Source: an uncultured bacterium
GTDB lineage: Bacteria; Bacillota; Clostridia; Lachnospirales; Lachnospiraceae
DNA: 64,000 bases
Assembly (NCBI GenBank): GCA_905215625.1
Contig: CAJMQQ010000005.1
Coordinates: 1 to 64,000, forward strand
Direction: 5' to 3'
Below, piece after piece: positions 8,452 through 17,080 of the stretch. The notes under the pieces were generated by a model. The model was not told the origin of the DNA. It made no database searches and saw only the letters and a program-made list of their open reading frames with translations. Made by a program: the position numbers and the translations under genes. The first letter of the stretch is position 1, and every line of letters starts with the position of its first letter.

Positions 8452-8480
8452 TTGTGAAACCAGCCGGCTTTTGCTATAAT
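8452..8480 (+). promoter_or_regulatory. Housekeeping promoter upstream of nusB
   Basis: TTGTGA (8452-8457), 17 bases, and extended -10 TGCTATAAT (8472-8480) lie 44 bases before the nusB start. It probably drives the nusB-xseA-xseB-ispA-dxs-tlyA run. Confidence 0.75.
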
Positions 8481-8523
8481 AACTCCAAATGCCTATAGAA
8501 TATTACGTGCAGGAGGATAAAAC

Positions 8524-8967
8524 ATGACCAGAAGAGAGTTGCGGGAGCATTGCTTTAAAATGCTGTTTGGATCTGAATTTTACCCAGCAGAGGAAAAAGA
8601 AGATCAGCTTAGACAGTATTTTCTGGCTCCGGAGGAAGAAGATGCAAATCCAGAAGGCGCCGAAGAAGTTGTGCACTGTGTAGAATTAAAAGAGGCAGAC
8701 CAGGAGAAGATCCTTCAGAGAGTGGAATCCATTATGAGTAAGATTCCGGATTTGGATCAGCAGATCGATCAGGTGGCTGAAGGCTGGAAAACCAGACGTA
8801 TGGGAAAGGTCGAGCTGGCAATTCTGCGTCTGGCTGTCTATGAAATGAAATATGACGATCAGATTCCAGAAAAGGTAGCAATTAACGAGGCAGTCGAGTT
8901 GGCAAAGAAATTCGGCGGCAGTGATGCTCCTGCCTTTATAAATGGTATTTTAGCAAAGCTGGTGTAA
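8524..8967 (+). CDS. nusB: Transcription antitermination factor NusB
   Basis: NusB binds boxA RNA with NusE (S10) and supports antitermination in rRNA transcription. The 147-aa protein starts with TRRELREHCFKMLF and ends with the family hallmark PEKVAINEAVELAKKFGG plus FINGILAKLV. A strong AGGAGG precedes the ATG. An acidic insertion (residues ~36-58) is longer than in E. coli NusB. It is the first gene of a tightly packed series; xseA starts 1 base after its stop. Confidence 0.96.
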   Translation: MTRRELREHCFKMLFGSEFYPAEEKEDQLRQYFLAPEEEDANPEGAEEVVHCVELKEADQEKILQRVESIMSKIPDLDQQIDQVAEGWKTRRMGKVELAILRLAVYEMKYDDQIPEKVAINEAVELAKKFGGSDAPAFINGILAKLV

Positions 8968-8968
8968 G

Positions 8969-10192
8969 ATGGCAGGGGTTTACAGCGTCTCCCAGGTCAA
9001 CAGCTATATCCGGAACCTGTTTGCCCAGGACTTTGCATTAAACAGGATTTCCATAAAAGGAGAGGTATCAAACTGCAAATACCATACTTCCGGCCATATA
9101 TATTTTACCCTGAAGGATGGCTCCAGCGCGATTTCTGCAGTTATGTTTGCAGGGCAGAGGAAAGGCCTGAATTTCCAGATGCGGGACGGCCAGCAGGTAG
9201 TGGCCAGCGGAAATGTGGATGTTTACGAAAGAGACGGAAAGTACCAGCTCTATGCCAGGGAAATTACCCTGGACGGGGCTGGTGACTTATTTAAACGGTT
9301 TGAAGCGCTGAGAGACCAGTTGGAAGAAATGGGAATGTTTGACGCCCAGTATAAACGTCCGATCCCCCGGTATGCCAGACGGGTCGGCATCGTAACAGCA
9401 AGCACCGGAGCGGCTGTCAGGGATATTATGAATATTGCCAGGCGGCGCAATCCCTTTGTGCAGCTTGTTTTATGCCCGGCCCAGGTTCAGGGGGAACAGG
9501 CAAAATACAGCATAGTAAAAGCCATTAAGACCCTGGACAATATGGAACTTGACGTGCTGATCGTGGGACGTGGAGGCGGTTCCATCGAGGATTTGTGGGC
9601 ATTTAACGAAGAAATCGTGGCCAGGGCCATTTTTGCCTGCAAAACCCCGGTGATTTCTGCCGTAGGCCATGAGACAGACGTGACCATAGCCGATTATGTG
9701 GCAGATATGCGGGCTCCGACGCCGTCTGCGGCAGCAGAACTGGCAGTGTTTGATTACCGTCAGTTTGCAGAACAGATAGAAGGATACCGTCAGGCCCTGA
9801 TCCGATCCGTACAGCGGCAGGCAGAGAGAACCCGCTACCGCGTCGGAGAATATCATTACCGTCTGGGATTAAAGGATCCGCAGAAACTTCTGGACGATAA
9901 ACGACAGCGGGCCATTGAGATAGAAGATAAGATGAACCGGCTGATAAAGGAGCAGATTTTGGAAAACCGCCACCGTCTGGCCATTCTTTCCGGCCGCTTG
10001 TCCGGTATGTCCCCTCTGGAAAAATTAAGCCAGGGCTATGGATTTGTAAGCGGGCAGGACGGAAAAAAGGTGGTTTCCATCCGCCAGGTAAAGCCGGATG
10101 ACCAGATTTTCGTCTATGTGCAGGATGGTAAAATCACCGCCCAGGTAAAATCCGCAGAAGAGGCCTATACAGACAGCCGTAAGGAGCAGTAA
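8969..10192 (+). CDS. xseA: Exodeoxyribonuclease VII large subunit
   Basis: The large subunit of exonuclease VII degrades single-stranded DNA and acts with several XseB subunits. The 407-aa protein has the N-terminal OB fold (YSVSQVNSYIRNLF; GEVSNCKYHTSGHIYFTLKD), then the catalytic domain with RVGIVTASTGAAVRDI, VLIVGRGGGSIEDLWAFN and VGHETDVTIADYVADMRAPTP. A coiled-coil region for XseB binding follows, ending in the OB-like LSQGYGFV. The length is slightly shorter than the E. coli protein (456 aa). Its stop is directly followed by the xseB start. Confidence 0.96.
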   Translation: MAGVYSVSQVNSYIRNLFAQDFALNRISIKGEVSNCKYHTSGHIYFTLKDGSSAISAVMFAGQRKGLNFQMRDGQQVVASGNVDVYERDGKYQLYAREITLDGAGDLFKRFEALRDQLEEMGMFDAQYKRPIPRYARRVGIVTASTGAAVRDIMNIARRRNPFVQLVLCPAQVQGEQAKYSIVKAIKTLDNMELDVLIVGRGGGSIEDLWAFNEEIVARAIFACKTPVISAVGHETDVTIADYVADMRAPTPSAAAELAVFDYRQFAEQIEGYRQALIRSVQRQAERTRYRVGEYHYRLGLKDPQKLLDDKRQRAIEIEDKMNRLIKEQILENRHRLAILSGRLSGMSPLEKLSQGYGFVSGQDGKKVVSIRQVKPDDQIFVYVQDGKITAQVKSAEEAYTDSRKEQ

Positions 10193-10411
10193 ATGAATGA
10201 AAAATTAACCATTGAAGAGACCTTTGAGCTTTTAGAAGAAATTCTTGCCCAGATGGAGAAACGGGATATTTCCTTAGAGGAAAGTTTCGCCTGTTATGAA
10301 AAGGGGATGAAGTTAGTAAAGGCCTGCAATGATAAAATCGATAAAGTAGAAAAACAGATAATTGTACTGAGCGAGGAACAGGGAGATGAAGACAATGAAC
10401 CTGGAGCTTGA
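10193..10411 (+). CDS. xseB: Exodeoxyribonuclease VII small subunit
   Basis: A 72-aa protein with the XseB helical hairpin (TIEETFELLEEILAQME; LEESFACYEKGMKLVKACN). It binds the coiled-coil region of XseA in exonuclease VII. The ATG immediately follows the xseA stop, so translation is coupled. AAGGAGCAG at the end of xseA serves as ribosome-binding site. Its 3' end overlaps the predicted start of ispA. Confidence 0.94.
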   Translation: MNEKLTIEETFELLEEILAQMEKRDISLEESFACYEKGMKLVKACNDKIDKVEKQIIVLSEEQGDEDNEPGA

Positions 10412-11276
10412 GAAACGGACCAGGGAAGTAGAGGAGACAATTTACCGTTATCTTCCCAAGGAAACAGGTCATCAGAAGACCATTTTTGAGGCAATGAACT
10501 ACAGCATGAAGGCAGGAGGAAAACGTCTGAGACCTTTGCTGATGCAGGAAGTCTGCCGGTTGTTCGGCGGTTCTTTAAAAGAAATAGAGCCATTTATGGC
10601 GGCTATTGAGATGATTCATACATCTTCTCTCATCCATGACGATCTGCCCTGCATGGACAATGACCAGTACCGCAGAGGAAAAAAGAGTACCTGGGCAGCG
10701 TTCGGGGAAGATATGGGAGTGCTGGCTGGAGACGCTTTGATTGTCTATGCATTTGAAACAGCCTGCCAGGCATTTGCCTTGTCAGAATATCCCAGACGGG
10801 TGGGAGAGGCCATCCGGATTCTGGCTGAAAAAACCGGAATTTACGGTATGATCGGCGGCCAGACCGTAGATGTGGAGCTTACAAACCAGCCAGTTCCCAG
10901 AGAGAAACTGGACTTTATTTACCGCTTAAAGACAGGAGCGCTATTAGAAGCTTCCATGATGATAGGCGCCGTACTAGCCGGAGCAGACGAAGACAGCGTC
11001 CGTCTGGTGGAAAAAGCAGCGTCAGAGATTGGCGTGGCCTTTCAGATCCAGGACGACATCTTAGATGTAACCAGTAGTCAGGAAGTACTGGGAAAACCGG
11101 TTTTAAGCGATGAAAAAAATTGCAAGACCACTTACGTTACCTTAGAAGGCCTGGAGAAGGCAAGAGAAGATGTGGCAGAGATTTCCCAGGCCGCCATTGA
11201 GGATATAAAAGCACTTCCAGGGGAAAATAGATTTTTAGAAGAACTGGTAGCCATGCTGGTCACCAGAGAAAAATAA
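10386..11276 (+). CDS. ispA: Polyprenyl synthetase (farnesyl/geranylgeranyl diphosphate synthase)
   Basis: Condenses isopentenyl diphosphate with allylic diphosphates to make the C15 (or C20) precursor of undecaprenyl and quinone chains. The 296-aa protein has both aspartate-rich motifs: DDLPCMDND (first, with the bacterial two-residue insert) and DDILD (second). It also has GGKRLRPLL, GGQTVDVE and the KT motif in YRLKTGALL. It sits directly upstream of dxs, which supplies the isoprenoid precursor pathway. The start at 10386 overlaps xseB; the ATG at 10395 is an alternative with equal support. Confidence 0.94.
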   Translation: MKTMNLELEKRTREVEETIYRYLPKETGHQKTIFEAMNYSMKAGGKRLRPLLMQEVCRLFGGSLKEIEPFMAAIEMIHTSSLIHDDLPCMDNDQYRRGKKSTWAAFGEDMGVLAGDALIVYAFETACQAFALSEYPRRVGEAIRILAEKTGIYGMIGGQTVDVELTNQPVPREKLDFIYRLKTGALLEASMMIGAVLAGADEDSVRLVEKAASEIGVAFQIQDDILDVTSSQEVLGKPVLSDEKNCKTTYVTLEGLEKAREDVAEISQAAIEDIKALPGENRFLEELVAMLVTREK

Positions 11277-11285
11277 GGAGCGTCC

Positions 11286-13148
11286 ATGATACTGGAACAG
11301 ATAAAAAGCCCGCAGGATGTGAAAAATCTGAGCCAGGAGGAATTGATTACCCTGGCGGCAGAGATCCGGGCGTTTCTGATTGAAAAAATCAGCCATACAG
11401 GGGGTCATCTGGCGTCAAATCTGGGCGTGGTGGAATTGACCATCGCCATGCACCGGGCATTTGATCTTCCAGAGGACAAGATTATCTGGGATGTGGGGCA
11501 TCAGTCCTATACCCACAAGATTTTAAGCGGAAGAAAAGACGCCTTTGACGAGCTGCGCCAATATGGCGGTTTAAGCGGCTTTCCTAAGCGAAAAGAAAGT
11601 CCCTATGACGCCTTCGATACCGGCCATAGTTCTACTTCGATTTCTGCAGGTCTGGGAATTGCCCAGGCCAGGGATCTGCTGGATGAAGATTATACGGTAG
11701 TATCGGTTATCGGAGACGGAGCCCTGACGGGAGGAATGGCTTATGAAGCCTTAAACAATGCCGCCAGAATCCGGAAAAATTTTATTATTGTATTAAACGA
11801 TAATAAAATGTCGATTTCAGAAAATGTAGGCGGTATGTCCAAGTATTTAAACGGCCTGCGGACAGATGAAGGATATAACGATCTAAAAAAATGGGTCAGC
11901 GATACGCTGGATAAGATTCCAGGCGGCCAGCCGATTATTGATAAGATCAAGCGTACCAAAAATGGAATCAAACAGCTTCTGATTCCGGGAATGCTGTTTG
12001 AAAATATGGGAATTACCTATCTGGGGCCCATAGACGGCCATGACATCAGACAGTTGTGCCGCACCTTCCAGGAGGCAAAGAAACTGGATCATGCGGTGCT
12101 GGTTCACGTGATTACCAAAAAAGGAAAAGGTTACCGGCCTGCTGAGAAAAATCCTTCCCATTTCCATGGGGTGGATCCTTTTGATATTGCAACTGGAAAA
12201 TCCTTGAAAAAGAAGACAAAGCCGTCTTATACCGATATTTTTTCCAGAACCATCTGCCGGCTTGGGGAAACCCATCCCAATCTGGTGACCGTAACAGCGG
12301 CAATGCCGGATGGAACAGGGTTAAAGAAATTTGGTGAAAAGTTTCCGGACCGGTTTTTTGATGTAGGAATTGCCGAGGCCCACGCAGTAACGTCTGCAGC
12401 CGGCATGGCGGCTGGAGGACTGAAACCGGTGGTAGCAGTTTATTCTTCCTTTTTGCAGAGAGGATTTGATCAGATTCTTCACGACGTCTGTATCCAGAAC
12501 CTGCCGGTCGTATTTGCAGTAGACAGGGCCGGACTGGTTGGAAGCGACGGGGAGACCCATCAGGGGATTTTTGATTTAAGCTTTTTAACCATGATTCCCA
12601 ATATGACGGTAATGGCGCCGAAAAACAGATGGGAACTGGAAGATATGGTTTCCTTTGCAGTTGATTACGACGGCCCCATTGCAGTCCGTTACCCAAGAGG
12701 GGAAGCCTATGACGGCTTAAAAGAATTCCGGAGTCCCATATCGTATGGAAAGGGAGAAATGCTGTTTGAAGAACAGGAAATTGCCCTTTTAGCAGCCGGC
12801 AGCATGGTCAGCACCGGAGAACACGTCAGAGAGAAGCTGAAAGCAGCCGGACACGACTGTTCCCTGGCAAACCTGCGTTTTGTAAAGCCCATAGATACAG
12901 AACTTCTGGACAGACTGGCAAAAAATCATACTACGATTGTGACAATGGAAGAAAATGTCCTCCAGGGAGGATTCGGACTGGCAGCAGCGGCATATATCAA
13001 TACCCGTTATCCAGAAATAAAAGTGGTAAATATTGCCCTTCCGGACGCATACGTAGAGCACGGAAATGTATCGCTGCTCCGATCCGGATTGGGGATTGAC
13101 AGCGATTCGATTGTAAAGAAATTATTGGCAGCGGAGCGGAAAGAATGA
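11286..13148 (+). CDS. dxs: 1-deoxy-D-xylulose-5-phosphate synthase
   Basis: A thiamine-diphosphate enzyme that joins pyruvate and glyceraldehyde 3-phosphate in the first step of the MEP isoprenoid pathway. At 620 aa it has the full family length. Visible features are SHTGGHLASNLGVVELT, WDVGHQSYTHKILSGR, the diphosphate-binding GDGALTGGMAYEALNNA, FDVGIAEAHAVTSAAGMA in the pyrimidine domain, and VFAVDRAGLVGSDGETHQG. It follows ispA by 9 bases and its stop overlaps tlyA. Confidence 0.97.
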   Translation: MILEQIKSPQDVKNLSQEELITLAAEIRAFLIEKISHTGGHLASNLGVVELTIAMHRAFDLPEDKIIWDVGHQSYTHKILSGRKDAFDELRQYGGLSGFPKRKESPYDAFDTGHSSTSISAGLGIAQARDLLDEDYTVVSVIGDGALTGGMAYEALNNAARIRKNFIIVLNDNKMSISENVGGMSKYLNGLRTDEGYNDLKKWVSDTLDKIPGGQPIIDKIKRTKNGIKQLLIPGMLFENMGITYLGPIDGHDIRQLCRTFQEAKKLDHAVLVHVITKKGKGYRPAEKNPSHFHGVDPFDIATGKSLKKKTKPSYTDIFSRTICRLGETHPNLVTVTAAMPDGTGLKKFGEKFPDRFFDVGIAEAHAVTSAAGMAAGGLKPVVAVYSSFLQRGFDQILHDVCIQNLPVVFAVDRAGLVGSDGETHQGIFDLSFLTMIPNMTVMAPKNRWELEDMVSFAVDYDGPIAVRYPRGEAYDGLKEFRSPISYGKGEMLFEEQEIALLAAGSMVSTGEHVREKLKAAGHDCSLANLRFVKPIDTELLDRLAKNHTTIVTMEENVLQGGFGLAAAAYINTRYPEIKVVNIALPDAYVEHGNVSLLRSGLGIDSDSIVKKLLAAERKE

Positions 13149-13954
13149 AAGAACGATTAGATGTACTATTAGTAAAACGTAATCTGGCAGAATCCAGGGA
13201 AAAGGCCAAGGCTATTATTATGTCTGGAATCGTCTATGTAGACGGCCAGAAAGAAGATAAGGCGGGGACGGCTTTTGAAGACACGGTTTCCATCGAAGTA
13301 CGGGGAAATACTTTAAAATACGTAAGCCGCGGCGGATTAAAACTGGAGAAGGCCATGACCCATTTCGGCCTTACCCTGGATGGGAAAATCTGCATGGACG
13401 TGGGTTCCTCTACAGGAGGATTTACCGACTGTATGCTGCAGAACGGAGCAGTAAAGGTATATGCAGTAGACGTAGGCCATGGACAACTGGCCTGGAAGCT
13501 GCGCAACGATGAGCGGGTAGTCTGCATGGAAAAGACTAACATCCGTTACGTAACCAGGGAAGATATTCCGGATCCCATTGATTTTTCCTCAATAGATGTG
13601 TCTTTTATTTCCCTTACCAAGGTATTAGGACCGGTCAAAGAACTGCTGACAGAAAACGGACAGGTGGTATGCCTGATTAAACCCCAGTTTGAAGCTGGCA
13701 GGGAAAAGGTAGGGAAGAAAGGCGTCGTACGCGATAAAAGCGTCCATCTGGAAGTGATTGAGATGGTAATTTCCTATGCGGAAAGCATTGGATTTGATAT
13801 TTTAAATCTGGAATACTCCCCAATCCGCGGTCCGGAAGGAAATATTGAATACCTTCTTTACTTAGGAAACCGTCGGGAAGGACAGGATCCATTTGTACCG
13901 GAACATCCGGTATGTCCGCGGGATGTGGTAGAAAAATCCCACGAAAATTTGTAA
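13145..13954 (+). CDS. tlyA: TlyA family rRNA (cytidine-2'-O)-methyltransferase
   Basis: The 269-aa protein has an N-terminal S4 RNA-binding domain (ERLDVLLVKRNLAESREKAK) and an FtsJ-like SAM domain with DVGSSTGGFTDCMLQNGA and YAVDVGHGQLAWKLR. TlyA enzymes 2'-O-methylate 16S and 23S rRNA cytidines in mycobacteria. The same gene is standard in this position in Firmicutes, where it is often misnamed hemolysin. The ATG overlaps the dxs stop (ATGA), so the two are coupled. Confidence 0.93.
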   Translation: MKERLDVLLVKRNLAESREKAKAIIMSGIVYVDGQKEDKAGTAFEDTVSIEVRGNTLKYVSRGGLKLEKAMTHFGLTLDGKICMDVGSSTGGFTDCMLQNGAVKVYAVDVGHGQLAWKLRNDERVVCMEKTNIRYVTREDIPDPIDFSSIDVSFISLTKVLGPVKELLTENGQVVCLIKPQFEAGREKVGKKGVVRDKSVHLEVIEMVISYAESIGFDILNLEYSPIRGPEGNIEYLLYLGNRREGQDPFVPEHPVCPRDVVEKSHENL

Positions 13955-13987
13955 GACAGCATAGAGGGAACAAAGGTCTGGAGAATT

Positions 13988-14833
13988 ATGAACAACTTTT
14001 ACATCATAGCAAACTCAAATAAAAAAGACCATATCTGGAAAACCGTAGAGGAAACCCAGGGATATTTAAAACGTCACGGAGCATTCTGTCAGGTACAGGA
14101 TAATGATTTTAAAAAGGATTCCGGCCGCTATACCGATGCCTCTCTGGTTCCGGAAAGCGTAAACTGCGTGATTACCATCGGAGGTGACGGAACTTTGATT
14201 CAGGCTGCCAGGGATCTGGCAGACCGGGACATTCCCTTGATTGGAATTAACCAGGGGCATCTGGGGTATCTGACCCAGGTAAGGCGCAAAGAGGATATTC
14301 CGGATATGGCAGACGCTTTGCTGGCAGACCGGTATCAGATTGAAAAACGTATGATGCTGGACGGAACGATTCTCCGCCAGGGAAAGGGGATTGCATCTGA
14401 CATTGCCCTGAATGAGATTGTTCTGACTCATCAGAATGCGATTCAGATTCTGCGGTTCGCAGTATATGTCAATGGAGAATTTTTAAACCAATATACGGCA
14501 GATGGACTGATTGTGGCGACGCCTACCGGATCAACGGCGTATAATCTGTCGGCTGGCGGTCCGATTGTAGCGCCGAATGCAGCTATGACGGTTCTGACTC
14601 CCATTTGTTCCCATGCGTTAAATGCCAGAAGTATTGTACTTTCGGCAGAAGATGAAATCTGTATTGAGGTTCAGGAAGGACTTCAGGCGGCAGTCTTTGA
14701 CGGAGATACCATTGTAAATCTGGAACAGGGGGATCAGCTGGTGATCCGCAAGTCCAGCCAGGTAACCAGACTGGTGCGTTTAAAACAGATTTCATTTCTG
14801 GAGAATTTAAGCACCATGTTAAACCTGACATAA
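13988..14833 (+). CDS. nadK: NAD kinase
   Basis: Phosphorylates NAD+ to NADP+. The 281-aa protein contains the catalytic ITIGGDGTLIQAAR motif, the substrate loop GINQGHLGYLTQV, LNEIVLTH and the glycine-rich ATPTGSTAYNLSAGGPIV. GGAG lies 5 bases before the ATG. It stands in the conserved tlyA-nadK-argR-recN order. Confidence 0.96.
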   Translation: MNNFYIIANSNKKDHIWKTVEETQGYLKRHGAFCQVQDNDFKKDSGRYTDASLVPESVNCVITIGGDGTLIQAARDLADRDIPLIGINQGHLGYLTQVRRKEDIPDMADALLADRYQIEKRMMLDGTILRQGKGIASDIALNEIVLTHQNAIQILRFAVYVNGEFLNQYTADGLIVATPTGSTAYNLSAGGPIVAPNAAMTVLTPICSHALNARSIVLSAEDEICIEVQEGLQAAVFDGDTIVNLEQGDQLVIRKSSQVTRLVRLKQISFLENLSTMLNLT

Positions 14834-14854
14834 GAAAAAGGCAGGAGGACGTTG

Positions 14855-15304
14855 ATGAAGGTAGAAAGACATAGCAAAATTGTAGAATTAATTGGAAAAT
14901 ACTCCATCGAAACCCAGGAGGAACTGGCGGAGTATTTAAATAAAGCCGGTTTTAACGTAACCCAGGCAACCGTATCCAGAGACATCAGGGAATTAAAGCT
15001 GACGAAAATCCAGGGGGAAAATGGAAGACAGAGATACGTAGTTTTAAAGCCGCAGGGAACGTTCAGCGATAAATATATCCGGATTTTACGGGATGGATAT
15101 TCCAGTATGGATATGGCTCAGAATATTCTGGTGATCAAGACCGTGTCTGGGATGGCAATGGCAGTTGCAGCAGCTCTGGACGCCATTCATTTCCATGAGA
15201 TTGTAGGCTGTATTGCAGGGGATGACACCATTATGTGCGCAGTGAGAAGCGTGGACGACACCATTCTTGTTATGGACAAGATTCGGAAGCTGATTGCAGA
15301 ATAG
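14855..15304 (+). CDS. argR: Arginine repressor ArgR/AhrC
   Basis: The 149-aa protein has an N-terminal winged helix (KIVELIGKYSIETQEELAEYL; VTQATVSRDIRELKL) and a C-terminal oligomerisation and arginine-binding domain (VVGC..AGDDTIMCAVRS pattern). ArgR binds ARG boxes to repress arginine biosynthesis and activate catabolism. ATG 14855 is chosen over an adjacent in-frame TTG at 14852, because AGGAGG (14843-14848) is 6 bases upstream of the ATG. No arginine genes are nearby; the position next to recN is the usual Firmicute arrangement. Confidence 0.95.
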   Translation: MKVERHSKIVELIGKYSIETQEELAEYLNKAGFNVTQATVSRDIRELKLTKIQGENGRQRYVVLKPQGTFSDKYIRILRDGYSSMDMAQNILVIKTVSGMAMAVAAALDAIHFHEIVGCIAGDDTIMCAVRSVDDTILVMDKIRKLIAE

Positions 15305-15314
15305 GGGGCTTCAT

Positions 15315-16982
15315 ATGTTATTGGAACTGCACGTGAGAAATCTGGCTTTGATTGAAAAAGCAGACATTGAATTTACAGAAGGCCTGAACATTCTCACCGG
15401 TGAAACCGGAGCAGGAAAGTCGATTATTATTGGATCCGTTAATATGGCCCTGGGCGGGAAAACCTCCAGGGACAGCATCCGTACAGGGGCAGAAAATGCG
15501 TATATTGAGCTGCTGTTTTCCGTTACGGATCCAGGGAAAATCCAGGCATTGAAAGCGCTGGATGCAGAACCGGACGAAGACGGAACCCTGATTATTTCTA
15601 GGAAAATCACACCGTCCAGAAGCACGTCCAGAATCAATGATGAGACGGTAACAAGCAGCCGTTTAAAGGCGATTACCGGACTGCTTTTAGACATTCATGG
15701 GCAGCATGAACACCAATCCCTTCTTCATAAATCAAAACATCTGGAAATTCTGGATGCCTATCTTTGCGAGAAAACCCACCAGATAAAACAGAAAATAGGA
15801 GAAGAATACCTTCACTACCAGGGACTGAAAAAGAAGCTGGAAGAGTTTCAGTTAGACAAGGAAGGACAGCTTCGGGAAGCGGATTTCTGCCGGTTTGAGA
15901 TTGAAGAAATCGAGCAGGCAAATCTCAAAGAAGGTGAGGAAGAAGAACTGGCTCTGGAATACCGCCGTTTTCTCCATTCCAGAAAAATTACGGAAGGCTT
16001 ATCTACTGCGTATGAGGCAGTCCAGAACGATGGAATCAGCAGGGCGCTGAGAGAGATTGACGCAGTTGTACAGTATGATGAAGAAGGCTTGTCAAGCATT
16101 AAAAGCCAGTTAAGCGACCTGGAAAACTTGTTAAGCGACGCTGGATGGGAGATTTCTTCCTACATGGAAAAGATGTCCTTTGATGAGAAAATGTTCCGGG
16201 AAACGGAGGAACGGCTGGATCTGATTCGGGGATTAATGGCAAAATACGGCGGCAGTGTATCGGCAGTACAGAAAAATCTGGAAGAAAAAAAGAACCGCCT
16301 TGCAGAACTGGAAAATTACGATAAAGTCCGGCAGGAAGTGGAAGAAGAACTGAAAAAAAGCGGGAATCAATTAGAAGAATCCTGTCAATACTTGTCTCAG
16401 ATACGAAAAGAAGGAGCCAGGGAATTGAGTGAAAAAATCTACCAGGCCCTGCAGGATTTAAACTTTTTAAATGTTTCATTTACCATTGAAATTACCCGTC
16501 TGCCTTATTTTACAGCCAATGGATATGACGAAGCCGAGTTTAAGATTTCGGCCAATCCAGGCGAACCGGCAAGGCCGTTAAAAGAGGTGGCTTCCGGAGG
16601 CGAGCTTTCCAGGATTATGCTTGCTATAAAAGCAGTTCTGGCAGATACGGATCAGATTCCAACCCTGATTTTTGACGAAATTGATACCGGTATCAGCGGC
16701 CGGACGGCACAAAAAGTATCGGAAAAACTTTCCTATATAGCAAAAAGTCATCAGGTCATCTGTATTACCCATCTGCCCCAGATTGCGGCTATGGCAGACA
16801 GCCATTTTGAGATTTCAAAGAGTGCAAAAGACGGCCGCACCGTGACCACTATCAGCCGTCTGGAAGAGGATCAGATGGTAAGAGAACTGGCCAGACTTCT
16901 GGGAGGTGCGGAGATTACGGAAACGGTTTTAAACAATGCCAGAGAGATGAAAAAATTGGCAGAGGAAACCAAACAAAGATGA
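15315..16982 (+). CDS. recN: DNA repair protein RecN
   Basis: An SMC-like ATPase that helps bring double-strand break ends together. The 555-aa protein has the N-terminal LELHVRNLALIEKADIEF, Walker A GETGAGKSIIIGS, a long coiled coil with a zinc-hook-free centre, the ABC-type signature ASGGELSRIMLAIKAVL (~residue 425), and Walker B TLIFDEIDTGISG. An upstream in-frame ATG at 15294 overlaps argR, but ATG 15315 has GGGGG (15304-15308) 6 bases before it and matches the family's MLxEL start. Confidence 0.96.
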   Translation: MLLELHVRNLALIEKADIEFTEGLNILTGETGAGKSIIIGSVNMALGGKTSRDSIRTGAENAYIELLFSVTDPGKIQALKALDAEPDEDGTLIISRKITPSRSTSRINDETVTSSRLKAITGLLLDIHGQHEHQSLLHKSKHLEILDAYLCEKTHQIKQKIGEEYLHYQGLKKKLEEFQLDKEGQLREADFCRFEIEEIEQANLKEGEEEELALEYRRFLHSRKITEGLSTAYEAVQNDGISRALREIDAVVQYDEEGLSSIKSQLSDLENLLSDAGWEISSYMEKMSFDEKMFRETEERLDLIRGLMAKYGGSVSAVQKNLEEKKNRLAELENYDKVRQEVEEELKKSGNQLEESCQYLSQIRKEGARELSEKIYQALQDLNFLNVSFTIEITRLPYFTANGYDEAEFKISANPGEPARPLKEVASGGELSRIMLAIKAVLADTDQIPTLIFDEIDTGISGRTAQKVSEKLSYIAKSHQVICITHLPQIAAMADSHFEISKSAKDGRTVTTISRLEEDQMVRELARLLGGAEITETVLNNAREMKKLAEETKQR

Positions 16983-17016
16983 CAAACTCTGACAGATTAC
17001 ATTTTCTGTTTTGACC

Positions 17017-17023
17017 CATACTA
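17017..17023 (+). promoter_or_regulatory. Sigma-F/G -10 element of spoIVB
   Basis: CATACTA (17017-17023) is a perfect match to the forespore sigma-F/sigma-G -10 consensus. It lies 58 bases before the spoIVB start, where forespore expression is expected. The -35 region (GATTA around 16995) is a poor match, so the exact -35 is uncertain. Confidence 0.6.
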
Positions 17024-17080
17024 AGTGTGGAGACGCTAAGACTTACGTAAGCGGTACGCACACAAAGAGGAGGTATGGGC

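Noticed and set aside
12112..12696. 194-codon frame on the minus strand within dxs
   Set aside because: It lies wholly antisense to a well-conserved gene, has no ribosome site and no recognisable protein features.
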